From Planctomycetia bacterium (lineage in GTDB: Bacteria; Planctomycetota; Phycisphaerae; UBA1845; UTPLA1): 64,000 nucleotides of DNA. The notes beneath the pieces are model-generated. The model was not told where the DNA came from and made no database searches. It was given only the letters and a program-made list of their open reading frames with translations. This document shows positions 16,493 through 24,678 of this stretch, piece by piece (within the stretch, counting starts at the first letter, position 1; every line of letters begins with the position of its first letter). Location: the NCBI GenBank assembly GCA_015075745.1, contig JABTTW010000002.1, forward strand, positions 372,001 through 436,000. Direction: 5' to 3'. The position numbers and the translations under genes are program-made.

Positions 16493-17374
16493 ATGATTCT
16501 GAGCATGACGGGATTTGGCGAGGCGCAGGCCTGCGAGGACGCAGTTTCCTACCGAGCTGAGATTCGGAGCGTCAACAATCGCTACTTCAAGGCGTCGATC
16601 AAGCTGCCGGATCATCTGCAGCGTTACGAAGTGGAAATCGAGAAGCTGCTGCGGGCCAAGCTGGGACGCGGGAGCATCTCCTACAGCCTGCGACTCAAGG
16701 GCGACAACGCCCCGACGGCATTTGAGATTAATGAGGCGGGGCTTCAGCGATACGTCTCGCGATTGGAGCAGATCGCGGCGGGGAGCAAGGCGGCACAGAT
16801 AGATCTGGCCAGCCTGTTGGAGCTGCCGGGAATCTGCGAGCCGATTGAGATGGACCCGGACCTGCTCGCCCGGCAGTTTGCGGTGGCTTCGCGGCTGACC
16901 GAAGAGGCCATCTCGCGGCTGGTGGAGATGCGTCGGGTTGAGGGGCAGGCGCTGGAGAAGGACCTGGCGCTGCATTGCCGGGAGATTCGCACGCGGGTGG
17001 CGAGCATCGCCGAGCGGGCGCCGCTGGTGGTTGAAGAGTATCACAAGAAGCTGCGCCAGCGTGTTTCGCAGTTAATGGAGTCGGCGAACCTGTCGCTGGA
17101 TCAGGATGCGCTGGTTCGCGAGGTGGCGGTTTTCGCGGAGCGCTGCGACGTCAACGAGGAGATATCCCGCCTGCTGAGTCATCTGGACCAGTTCGCGGAG
17201 TTGTGTGCGTCGAAGGAAGAGGCCGGCCGAAAGCTGGACTTTCTGGCGCAGGAGATGCTTCGAGAGGCGAACACGATCGGGAGCAAGGCGTCTGACTCGC
17301 TGATTGCCCGACACGTTGTGGAGGTAAAGGCGGCGATCGATCGGATCAAGGAGCAAGTGCAAAACGTCGAGTAG
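16493..17374 (+). CDS. YicC-family protein (endoribonuclease)
   Basis: A 293-residue member of the YicC family. It starts MILSMTGFGEAQ, the conserved N-terminus, then has EIRSVNNRYFKASIKLP, and the C-terminal DUF1732 domain with the sequence KLDFLAQEMLREANTIGSKA. E. coli YicC is reported as an endoribonuclease affecting small RNA stability; the same role is inferred. The yicC-gmk-rpoZ order seen here is conserved in many bacteria. Confidence 0.93.
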   Translation: MILSMTGFGEAQACEDAVSYRAEIRSVNNRYFKASIKLPDHLQRYEVEIEKLLRAKLGRGSISYSLRLKGDNAPTAFEINEAGLQRYVSRLEQIAAGSKAAQIDLASLLELPGICEPIEMDPDLLARQFAVASRLTEEAISRLVEMRRVEGQALEKDLALHCREIRTRVASIAERAPLVVEEYHKKLRQRVSQLMESANLSLDQDALVREVAVFAERCDVNEEISRLLSHLDQFAELCASKEEAGRKLDFLAQEMLREANTIGSKASDSLIARHVVEVKAAIDRIKEQVQNVE

Positions 17375-17392
17375 TCGGCGAACAGAAGCGGC

Positions 17393-18004
17393 ATGGAAGC
17401 AGGAATCGGACAAAGGCAAGGGAACGTCATCGTCATCAGCGGCCCCAGCGGCGTCGGGAAGTCCACGGTCTGCCGCCGGTTGTGCGAGGAGTTGCCCGCG
17501 GAGTTCAGCATCTCGGTGACGACGCGCAAGCGCCGGCCGAATGAGGAGAATGACCGGGACTACCAGTTTGTGACGCCGGAGGCCTTTGAGCGGCTCAAAG
17601 ACAGCGACGGGCTGCTGGAGTGGGCCCAGGTGTACGGCCATATGTACGGTACGCCGCTTCGTGCGGTGACTTCGGCGATCGAAGAAGGCCGGAATATCAT
17701 CCTGGAGATCGACATCCAGGGATGTCTGCAGGTGAAGTCGAAGCTGCCGAATACGATGGCGTTTTTCCTGCTGCCGCCGACCCCGGACGAGCAGCGGCGG
17801 CGGATCGAGGGCCGGCGGACCGATGCGGCCGATGCGATTCGCCAGCGGCTATCGAAGGCCGACGGTGAAATTCAGTACGCCAACGAAAGCGGATGCTATG
17901 ATTGTTTCGTTATCAACGACGATCTCGAAGAGACGGTGAGGCAGATTCGCGAGCGAATCGTCAATTTGGAAAAAGCCCGGAGCGGGTCCGGCCATGCGAG
18001 GTAA
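17393..18004 (+). CDS. gmk: Guanylate kinase
   Basis: Phosphorylates GMP to GDP. P-loop GPSGVGKST (residues ~17-25), GMP-binding region SVTTRKRRPNEENDRDYQFV and DIQGCLQVKSK are visible. Length 203 is typical. Lies 18 bp after yicC and 8 bp before rpoZ; likely one transcript. Confidence 0.95.
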   Translation: MEAGIGQRQGNVIVISGPSGVGKSTVCRRLCEELPAEFSISVTTRKRRPNEENDRDYQFVTPEAFERLKDSDGLLEWAQVYGHMYGTPLRAVTSAIEEGRNIILEIDIQGCLQVKSKLPNTMAFFLLPPTPDEQRRRIEGRRTDAADAIRQRLSKADGEIQYANESGCYDCFVINDDLEETVRQIRERIVNLEKARSGSGHAR

Positions 18005-18012
18005 GTGAACCG

Positions 18013-18237
18013 ATGATTTATGACCTGAAGAATGAAGACCTGGTGAATCGTGTCGGCGGCCGCTTCAAGCTGGCGGCGCTGATTCAGCGGCGGATGCGGG
18101 AGCTGATGATGGGGGCTCGGCCGCTCGTCGAGCCGGGTAAGATGACGCCGATGGAGATCGTCGTGAAAGAGATCATCGACGGCAAGATCGAAGCCAACAT
18201 GGACGGCAATCGGCACGATGTCGGCTCCAATGCCTGA
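18013..18237 (+). CDS. rpoZ: RNA polymerase omega subunit
   Basis: A 74-residue protein with the omega pattern: an N-terminal DLVNRVGGRFKLAALIQRRMRELMMGARPLV followed by ME(I/V)(V/A)VKEIIDGKI. Omega supports assembly of the beta-prime subunit. The ATG at 18013 is eight bases after gmk, the classical gmk-rpoZ arrangement. The longer open frame upstream overlaps gmk and is not real. The stop overlaps the start of coaC. Confidence 0.85.
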   Translation: MIYDLKNEDLVNRVGGRFKLAALIQRRMRELMMGARPLVEPGKMTPMEIVVKEIIDGKIEANMDGNRHDVGSNA

Positions 18238-18814
18238 CGCTTCTGAATTGGCCGGCTATGAGGTCGTCGTCGGCCTCTGTGGGGGAATCGCTGCTTACAA
18301 GGTCGCGACCCTGGTCTCCGCGCTGGTGCAACGCGGCGCGGGCGTGACGGTCGCCATGACGTCGGCCGCGCAGAAATTCATCACGCCGCTTACTTTTGAA
18401 TCGCTCACGGCCCGGCAGGTCTTCACCGACCTGTGGCACTCAGAGAATTATCACGATCCCCAGCATTTGAACCTGACCGGCCGGGCCGACGCATTTGTCG
18501 TCGCGCCGGCCACGGCGAACATGATCGGCAAGATCGCCTGCGGGCTGGCGGACGATCTTGTGAGCACGATGGTCATGTCGGCAGCGTGTCCCGTTTTGCT
18601 GTGCCCGGCGATGAATACGCTGATGTGGGAGAACCCGATCGTTCAGAAGAACCTTGATTCGCTGCGGGGGCACGGCTACCACGTGATGCCGCCGGGCGAA
18701 GGGTGGCTGGCGTGCCGGACGATCGGGGCCGGTCGACTACCCGAGCCGCAGGAGATTCTGTCGGTGGTGGTTTCGACGCTGAAGCAGAGCCCGCCGAAGA
18801 GCGCTTCCAAATAG
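18218..18814 (+). CDS. coaC: Phosphopantothenoylcysteine decarboxylase (CoaC half)
   Basis: FMN-dependent decarboxylation of 4'-phosphopantothenoylcysteine in coenzyme A synthesis. Motifs: GGIAAYK at the N-terminus, ADAFVVAPATANMIGKIACGLADDL, PVLLCPAMNTLMWENP and the Cys-containing lid GEGWLACRTIGAGRLPEP. The protein stops after ~198 residues, and the ligase half is a separate gene 13 bp downstream, unlike the usual fused Dfp/CoaBC. Start overlaps rpoZ by 20 bp; a second ATG at 18230 is possible. Confidence 0.92.
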   Translation: MSAPMPDASELAGYEVVVGLCGGIAAYKVATLVSALVQRGAGVTVAMTSAAQKFITPLTFESLTARQVFTDLWHSENYHDPQHLNLTGRADAFVVAPATANMIGKIACGLADDLVSTMVMSAACPVLLCPAMNTLMWENPIVQKNLDSLRGHGYHVMPPGEGWLACRTIGAGRLPEPQEILSVVVSTLKQSPPKSASK

Positions 18815-18827
18815 CGACAAGTCATTC

Positions 18828-19526
18828 GTGTCAACCAACCGCAAACGGCCGAGCAAGCGACTCCAGAAAGAGATCAAGCTGAAGCTGGTCATTACGGCCG
18901 GGCCGACGCGCGAATACTTCGACACGATTCGTTTCATTTCCAATCCATCGACGGGCCGGATGGGCTATGCCATTGCAGAAGCGGCGGCGAAGGCGGGGCA
19001 TCGGGTGACGCTGGTAAGCGGGCCGGTGGAGATGGCCGCGCCGGCCAGGGTGAAGCTCATTCGGGTCGAGACGGCGGAGGAGATGCTGCGGGCGAGCCGG
19101 CGGGCGTTTGCGGGTGCCGATGCGGCGATTTTCTGCGCGGCGGTGAGCGACTATCGGCCGAAGAAACGGGCGGACAAGAAACTTCCCAAGCAGATGATGA
19201 ATCGACGGATCGAACTGGCGCCGACGCCGGACATCGCGGCGACACTGGGGCGGTCCAAGGGACGGCGCGTCACGATCGGCTTTGCGATGGAAGACCACGA
19301 CGGCCGCGCCCACGCTGAGAAGAAGCTGCAGCGAAAGCACTGCGACGCGATCATCCTTAACGACCCTGGCAATGTGGGGACGGATCGGGCATCGGCGGAG
19401 TATCTGGTGAGGGGCGGCGAGTGGCAGGTTTGGCCAAGATCGACCAAGCCGCAAATGGCCAGGCGCATCGTTCAATCGCTTCAGCGACTCTGGGCGGCGC
19501 GAATGCGGGCGACGAAGGCTGAATAG
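18828..19526 (+). CDS. coaB: Phosphopantothenate-cysteine ligase (CoaB half)
   Basis: Joins cysteine to 4'-phosphopantothenate with CTP. Family motifs: ITAGPTREYFDTIRFISNPSTGRMGYAIAEAA near the N-terminus, AAVSDYRPK and the NDPGNVGTDRASAEYLV region. Starts at a GTG at 18828, thirteen bases after coaC. The last 46 bp overlap the convergent end of kdsB. It has the length expected for the CoaB domain alone (232 residues). Confidence 0.9.
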   Translation: MSTNRKRPSKRLQKEIKLKLVITAGPTREYFDTIRFISNPSTGRMGYAIAEAAAKAGHRVTLVSGPVEMAAPARVKLIRVETAEEMLRASRRAFAGADAAIFCAAVSDYRPKKRADKKLPKQMMNRRIELAPTPDIAATLGRSKGRRVTIGFAMEDHDGRAHAEKKLQRKHCDAIILNDPGNVGTDRASAEYLVRGGEWQVWPRSTKPQMARRIVQSLQRLWAARMRATKAE

Positions 19527-20230
19527 TCTTCCGGCGTGTCGATGCCGACGGCGGCGCGATCCACTGATCCCACGGCGATGGGGAAGCCGTTTTCCAGAAA
19601 ACGAAGTTGTTCCAGTTTCTCCACCTGCTCCAGGGGCGAGGGCTTCAGGCGGGCGAGCTGCAGGAGGGTCTCGCGATGGTAGCCGTAGATTCCGATGTGC
19701 AGCCGATAGGCGCGCGGGTCGCTGATGCGGCCGGCGGTGTCGCGGGGATAGGGAACTAGGGCGCGGGAGAAATACAGGGCGCGGCCCCGCTGATCGACCA
19801 CGACCTTGACGGTGTTGGGATCGGCGGGATCGGCATCGGCGGGAAAGGGGCAGGCGAGCGTTGCAATCGGCGCGGCATCGCGTTCTTCCAACAGACCGAC
19901 CAATTGATCGATGGCGGCGGGTTCGATCTCGGGCTCGTCACCCTGAATGTTGAGGATGATTTTTTCATTGAGGCCGGCGGCGACTTCGGCGACGCGATCG
20001 GTTCCGCTGGGGTGCTCCGGGCGCGTCATCCGCGCCTGACCGCCGAACGATTCGACGGCCTTCGCGATGCGCTCGTCATCGGTCGCGACAATGACGGAAG
20101 TGAGCCGCCTGGCCTTTGAAACCTGCTCGCAGACGTGCTGAATGAGGTATTTGCCGGTCTCGCGCAGGAGGGGTTTTCCCGGCAGGCGGGATGAAGCAAA
20201 GCGGGCGGGAATCACGGCGGCGGCGGTCAT
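19481..20230 (-). CDS. kdsB: 3-deoxy-manno-octulosonate cytidylyltransferase
   Basis: Activates KDO with CTP for lipopolysaccharide core synthesis, so it points to a Gram-negative outer membrane with KDO. Motifs: VIPARFASSRLPGKPL, VATDDERI, RPEHPSGTDRVAEV, NIQGDEPEI. 249 residues from the ATG at 20230; longer in-frame starts lack similarity. It faces the coaB gene and overlaps its end, and shares an upstream region with the glutathione peroxidase gene. Confidence 0.93.
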   Translation of the reverse strand: MTAAAVIPARFASSRLPGKPLLRETGKYLIQHVCEQVSKARRLTSVIVATDDERIAKAVESFGGQARMTRPEHPSGTDRVAEVAAGLNEKIILNIQGDEPEIEPAAIDQLVGLLEERDAAPIATLACPFPADADPADPNTVKVVVDQRGRALYFSRALVPYPRDTAGRISDPRAYRLHIGIYGYHRETLLQLARLKPSPLEQVEKLEQLRFLENGFPIAVGSVDRAAVGIDTPEDYSAFVARIRAAQSR

Positions 20231-20285
20231 TTTGCGGAGCGTATGACCCGCTCGTTGGGGTGTCAAAGCGGGTCGAGGGCGAAGT

Positions 20286-20322
20286 GCGTCAACCGCCCTA
20301 CCGCGACGGTGCCGGTTGACGC
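20286..20322. promoter_or_regulatory. Inverted repeat between kdsB and gpx
   Basis: GCGTCAACCG (20286-20295) and CGGTTGACGC (20313-20322) are perfect 10-bp inverted repeats separated by 17 bp, in the divergent space between kdsB (start 20230) and the peroxidase gene (start 20412). The spacing of about 27 bp centre to centre suits a dimeric regulator contacting one DNA face or a transcript hairpin. No regulator is identified. Confidence 0.4.
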
Positions 20323-20411
20323 GGCTTGGCGGCCGAAGGATCATGAGGGCGCTACGATTCGCCGAGTTTCGCAGCGAGCCTGAGCCGGGAAAAAACGGAC
20401 GGAGAAGTCAG

Positions 20412-21152
20412 ATGACAAATCGCAATTTGATCGGGGATGCTGGAAGCTGCGCGAAGGCGCTGGTGGTTGCGTGTTTCGCCGGGGTGATTGGCCTGGGTGG
20501 ACTCCAATCGGCGCTGGCCAAGGGGCCGGTGCCTGGGATGCAGAGCAAGAAGCAGGAGCCTCCCAAGGAGGCGGAGCCGCAGGAAGAGAGTGACGCGAAG
20601 ATGCCGGCCCTGAAATTCAAGATGAAGGACATCGAGGGCAACGAGCAGGACCTGACGCAGTACTATGGCGACGTTGTGCTGGTGGTGAACGTCGCGTCGT
20701 ATTGCGGATTTACGCCGCAGTACAAGGGCCTTGAGGCGATGTACCGCAAGTATAAGAAGAAGGGGCTGGTCATTCTCGGCATTCCGGCCAATGAGTTCGG
20801 CAAGCAGGAGCCGGGGACTGATTCGGAGATCAGGGAATTTTGCACCAAGAAATACGACGTGACGTTTCCGATGTTTTCCAAGGTGGTGGTCAAGGGCGAG
20901 GGCATCTGCCCGATGTACAAGTATCTGACCTCCAAGGAGGCGGGGCATAAGTTCGGCGGGGAGATCCCGTGGAATTTCAACAAGTTTCTGATCGACCGGA
21001 CCGGGCACGTCGTCGGCCGGTTTGAGCATCGGGTGGCCCCGGACGCAACGGAGTTCGTGGAAGCGGTCGAGGCGCAACTGAAGGTCAAGCGGCCGGCGGA
21101 CGCCCCCAGCGCGAAGGCCAAGAAGACCGGGAAAAAGTCCAAGAAGCAGTGA
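20412..21152 (+). CDS. Exported glutathione peroxidase-like protein
   Basis: Thiol peroxidase of the GPx family, reducing hydroperoxides. The catalytic Cys98 (VASYCGFTPQY), Gln132 (ANEFGKQEPG) and Trp187-Asn188 (PWNFNKFLIDRTG) are all present; cysteine replaces selenocysteine. An N-terminal hydrophobic stretch (~residues 13-36) followed by AKG looks like a signal peptide, and a charged linker (~40-63) precedes the domain, so it acts outside the cytoplasm. The C-terminus is a Lys-rich tail (KAKKTGKKSKK). GGAG lies eight bases before the ATG at 20412. Confidence 0.88.
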   Translation: MTNRNLIGDAGSCAKALVVACFAGVIGLGGLQSALAKGPVPGMQSKKQEPPKEAEPQEESDAKMPALKFKMKDIEGNEQDLTQYYGDVVLVVNVASYCGFTPQYKGLEAMYRKYKKKGLVILGIPANEFGKQEPGTDSEIREFCTKKYDVTFPMFSKVVVKGEGICPMYKYLTSKEAGHKFGGEIPWNFNKFLIDRTGHVVGRFEHRVAPDATEFVEAVEAQLKVKRPADAPSAKAKKTGKKSKKQ

Positions 21153-21208
21153 CGTGGTCGCGGCATCCATGCGACGCGAGGCATCCTTCGAGAAGTGAAT
21201 AGGCCGAC

Positions 21209-22117
21209 ATGAGAATCCGCGAGCTGCTTTCAACAGGCCGTCCCTGTTTTTCATTCGAATTCTTCCCGCCGAAGACGGACAACGGGCTGGAGCAACTGCG
21301 ACAGTCGGTGCGTTCGCTGCGCGATCTGCAACCCACGTTTGTTTCGGTCACATATGGCGCGGGCGGCAGCACGCGGGACCGGACGATCGAGCTGGTGGCG
21401 GAGATCCAGCGGCACTACGGCGTCGAGGCGATGGCGCATCTGACGTGCGTCGGTTCGACGCGGGAGGAGATCGGGACGGTCTTGCAGCGATTACGGCAGG
21501 CGGGCGTGGACAATGTCCTGGCGCTGCGCGGCGATCCGCCCAAGGGCGAGGAGAAGTTTAAGGCGACGGCCGGGGGCTTTCGATACGCGAACGAGCTGGC
21601 GGAGTTCATCAAGGCGACGCATCCATTCTGCGTCGGCGGGGCCTGCTATCCGGAGGGCCACGTGGAATGCGTGCGGCCGGACGGCTCGCGCGATCTCGAC
21701 GCCGATCTGGTGAACCTTCAGCGGAAGGTGGACGCCGGGACGCAGTTTCTTGTCAGCCAGCTTTTCTTCGACAACCAGGCGTACTTCGATTTTGTCAGCC
21801 GGGCGCGGGCGGCGGGCATTGGCGTGCCGATCATTCCCGGGATCATGCCGATTACCAATGTCGACCAGGTGCGGCGGTTCACGCAGATGTGCGGGGCGAC
21901 GATTCCCGAGAGCCTGATGGCGGAGCTGGATCGGCTTAAGGACAACGAGGACGCCGTTCTTTCGCAGGGGGTGGCCTACGCGACGGCGCAGTGCTTCGAC
22001 TTACTGCAGCGCGGCGCGCCGGGAATTCATTTCTACACGCTCAATAAGTCGGCCGCGACGCGTACGATTCTCACCGCCCTGCGGACGATCTGGCCGCCGG
22101 CCCGCCGACCGGCGTGA
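21209..22117 (+). CDS. metF: Methylenetetrahydrofolate reductase
   Basis: Reduces 5,10-methylene-THF to 5-methyl-THF for methionine synthesis, with FAD. Motifs: FSFEFFPPKTDNG at the N-terminus, VTYGAGGSTRDRT (FAD/folate site), HLTCVGSTREEI and LALRGDPPKG, PGIMPITNVDQVRRF. Length 302 is typical. Followed within 4 bp by the next gene. Confidence 0.95.
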   Translation: MRIRELLSTGRPCFSFEFFPPKTDNGLEQLRQSVRSLRDLQPTFVSVTYGAGGSTRDRTIELVAEIQRHYGVEAMAHLTCVGSTREEIGTVLQRLRQAGVDNVLALRGDPPKGEEKFKATAGGFRYANELAEFIKATHPFCVGGACYPEGHVECVRPDGSRDLDADLVNLQRKVDAGTQFLVSQLFFDNQAYFDFVSRARAAGIGVPIIPGIMPITNVDQVRRFTQMCGATIPESLMAELDRLKDNEDAVLSQGVAYATAQCFDLLQRGAPGIHFYTLNKSAATRTILTALRTIWPPARRPA

Positions 22118-22121
22118 TGTC

Positions 22122-23771
22122 GTGACGCTTGAGTCCGCCCATCCCGACGCCGAGGCCGCCCCGAACGCGACGCGGCGAGGCCTGTCACCCTTATTATCCA
22201 TTCTGCTGATCGCCGCCGCCGTGTGCGCCGTGTGCTACAACGGTGACACCGACGGGCCGATCGATCTGTATCACGAGGGCGATCGGCTGGCCGCTTACGA
22301 CGCATTGGCCGCGGGGGCCCTGCCCTACCGCGATGTCTATGTGTCGCACGGGCTGGGCGAGGATGTGATCAAGCCGTACCTGGCCTGCAAGTGGCTGGGG
22401 GCATCGGTGGAGTCGCTTCGGCGGGTTGGGCGAAACAGCTACATTTACAGCGGATATCTGACGGTGCTGGGGCCGCTGGCGGTGCTCTTTGCCGGGATGG
22501 CGTGGCTGCGGGATGTGCGGGCCGTCGCCCTGCTGGGGCTGATTCTGGTCTGCGGGCTTTATGAGATCAGCGAGCGGCCGGCGATGGCAATGGCGGCTGT
22601 CGCGGCGACGGGGATGTGGCGCCATCATCGGCGATGGGGATGGATGCTGGTCGCGGGCATTTGCACCGGGCTTGCGACGCTTTACAGCATGGAGACGGGC
22701 GTGTTTGTCGGGCTGGCCATCATGAGTTGGCTTGCGGCCCGACGAATGCTTTGGACGAGGGACGTGGGCGATAGATCACATGGGACGGCGAGGGCGCTGG
22801 TGACGTACGCGCTCGGCTTCTTCGTTGTGTTCGGGCCGTTTTTGATTTGGTGCGGCGCCCGCGGCATCCTGGGGGATTTCATCGAAAACACGCGGATTCA
22901 GTTCGGCCTGCGCGGCGAGGTCTGGCCGAACGAGTATCCGGCATTGACGTGGACTACCGGTCAGCCGTGGAGCGCGAACCTGCTGGTGATGGGCGCGGTG
23001 GCGGGGATGTTTTACGTCTTGCCGCTGGCTTATCTCGCGGGCGTTGTCATCGCCTTCGGCCGATGCGAATCCGGCGACGCACCTGCTCATCAGACTTTGC
23101 TGTTCGCCTCCCTGCTGGGCATTTGCTTTTGGTTGAGCCCGATGGCGCAGTCCGATATCTGGCACGTCGCCTATGTGACGGGGGTGTTTGCGTTTTTCGC
23201 GGCTGCGCTGTTCTGGTACACGCGCAAGGTCGAGCGGCCGGATGTTTCGCGCAGGGTCGCCGGTGGGATGGTGGTCTTCGTGTGCTTGACGCTGGTCCTT
23301 GTGGCGGATGGCGGCGTACTGGTACGGCGGATGACGGGGCGTGAGAGTCGTTTTGTGCCGGCGCATCTTCAATCCGCAGAAGGCACACTTGTTCAGGCAA
23401 GCCTGCCTCGAATCGGAAGCGTCAAGATTCCCTACGAACAGAACGCCGAGTTGGGGGCGATTGTGGGGCTGATTCAGCGCCACAGCGCGGCGGATGATTA
23501 CCTGCTGGACCTGAGCGATCAGCCGCTGCTCTACTTTCTCGCCGAGCGCCGTTGTCCGACGCGGTTTCATCTGATGTCGCAGTGCAACAGCCCGCCCTTG
23601 CGCGAGATGATGCTGGCGGAGTTGCGGAAGAAGCCGAAGCTACCGAGATTGATCGTGTACCCCGGCACGAACGCACCGGTGCAGGATGCGATCGGGGAGT
23701 TTATTGGTAAGAACTACCGCCCGCTGGCGATGGTCGGCGGCTTGCAAGTTTTCACGCTGAACGAAGAATAG
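22122..23771 (+). CDS. Polytopic membrane protein (glycosyltransferase-like)
   Basis: A 549-residue protein with about ten to twelve hydrophobic segments between residues 20 and 410 and a soluble end. The first loop contains DGPIDLYHEGDRLAAYDALAAGALPYRDVYVSHGLGED, the 'H.G......D.....G..PY.D....H' pattern known in GT39/PMT-like membrane glycosyltransferases and their relatives. The GTG start at 22122 follows metF by four bases. Location before rfbD (dTDP-sugar synthesis) fits a role in surface polysaccharides. The sugar and acceptor cannot be read. Confidence 0.72.
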   Translation: MTLESAHPDAEAAPNATRRGLSPLLSILLIAAAVCAVCYNGDTDGPIDLYHEGDRLAAYDALAAGALPYRDVYVSHGLGEDVIKPYLACKWLGASVESLRRVGRNSYIYSGYLTVLGPLAVLFAGMAWLRDVRAVALLGLILVCGLYEISERPAMAMAAVAATGMWRHHRRWGWMLVAGICTGLATLYSMETGVFVGLAIMSWLAARRMLWTRDVGDRSHGTARALVTYALGFFVVFGPFLIWCGARGILGDFIENTRIQFGLRGEVWPNEYPALTWTTGQPWSANLLVMGAVAGMFYVLPLAYLAGVVIAFGRCESGDAPAHQTLLFASLLGICFWLSPMAQSDIWHVAYVTGVFAFFAAALFWYTRKVERPDVSRRVAGGMVVFVCLTLVLVADGGVLVRRMTGRESRFVPAHLQSAEGTLVQASLPRIGSVKIPYEQNAELGAIVGLIQRHSAADDYLLDLSDQPLLYFLAERRCPTRFHLMSQCNSPPLREMMLAELRKKPKLPRLIVYPGTNAPVQDAIGEFIGKNYRPLAMVGGLQVFTLNEE

Positions 23772-23794
23772 GCGCGAGTAATGGGAGTAGGCAG

Positions 23795-24667
23795 GTGTCT
23801 GAGACTTCTCGCGTTTTGATCACCGGGGCAGGCGGTTTGTTGGGGCGTCCGCTTGCCAGGCGATTTGCGCTGGACAAGACATGGCAGACGATCGCGCTGG
23901 ACCGGGCCGGGCTCGATATCACCGATGCGGAGGCCGTGGGTCATGTGGTGGAGCGGGAGAAGCCGGGGGTGATTATCAACTGCGCCGCATTTACGAAAGT
24001 TGATGCGTGCGAGCAGGAGAAAGAGCAGTCCCAGCGGGTTAACGGCGAGGGGGCGGGCATCGTTGCGGCGGCGGCGGCGAAGGTCCGGGCGAGATTGATT
24101 CATATCTCGACGGACTATGTTTTCGACGGCACTTCCGCCCTGCCCTACCGCGAGGATCAGCCGCCGGCGCCGCCGGAAATGCTCTGCTGGTACGGTCGAT
24201 CGAAGCTGCTGGGCGAACAGGCGGTCACGGGCCGGCATCCATCGCCTTTGATCGTGCGGACTGCGTGGGTCTTTGGTGAGGATGGGCCGTGTTTTCCGAA
24301 GACGATTCTGCGCCTGGCAAGCGAGCGGCCGGAGCTTCGCGTGGTCAACGATCAAGCCGGCTCTCCGACGTATGCCAAGGACCTGGCCGATGCGATCTAT
24401 CGCCTGGCGCAACATCCGGAAGCGACCGGCATCATGCACGTGACCAACTCCGACATTTGCACGTGGTATGAGTTTGCACGGGAGATACTGCGTGTCGCCG
24501 GGATCGGCACGCCCGTTCGGCCTGTCAGCACGGCGGAATTCCCGACTCCGGCGAAGCGGCCCGCGTTCTCCGTTCTGGATAACCGACGATTTGTGCAGAC
24601 GGTCGGCGCGCCCTTGCGAAGTTGGCGCGAGGCCATCGCCGAGTTTCTCGCGGCGTCAGCGGGCTGA
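23795..24667 (+). CDS. rfbD: dTDP-4-dehydrorhamnose reductase
   Basis: Last step of dTDP-L-rhamnose synthesis. SDR fold: GAGGLLGRPLARRFA dinucleotide-binding motif at the N-terminus, NCAAFTKVDACEQE, STDYVFDG with the catalytic Tyr-x-x-x-Lys in YGRSKLLGE, and the C-terminal RPAFSVLDNRRF motif. 290 residues, typical. GTG start at 23795; no other rhamnose genes are in the window, so it may be part of a scattered pathway. Confidence 0.9.
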   Translation: MSETSRVLITGAGGLLGRPLARRFALDKTWQTIALDRAGLDITDAEAVGHVVEREKPGVIINCAAFTKVDACEQEKEQSQRVNGEGAGIVAAAAAKVRARLIHISTDYVFDGTSALPYREDQPPAPPEMLCWYGRSKLLGEQAVTGRHPSPLIVRTAWVFGEDGPCFPKTILRLASERPELRVVNDQAGSPTYAKDLADAIYRLAQHPEATGIMHVTNSDICTWYEFAREILRVAGIGTPVRPVSTAEFPTPAKRPAFSVLDNRRFVQTVGAPLRSWREAIAEFLAASAG

Positions 24668-24678
24668 GTCGGGCGGCG

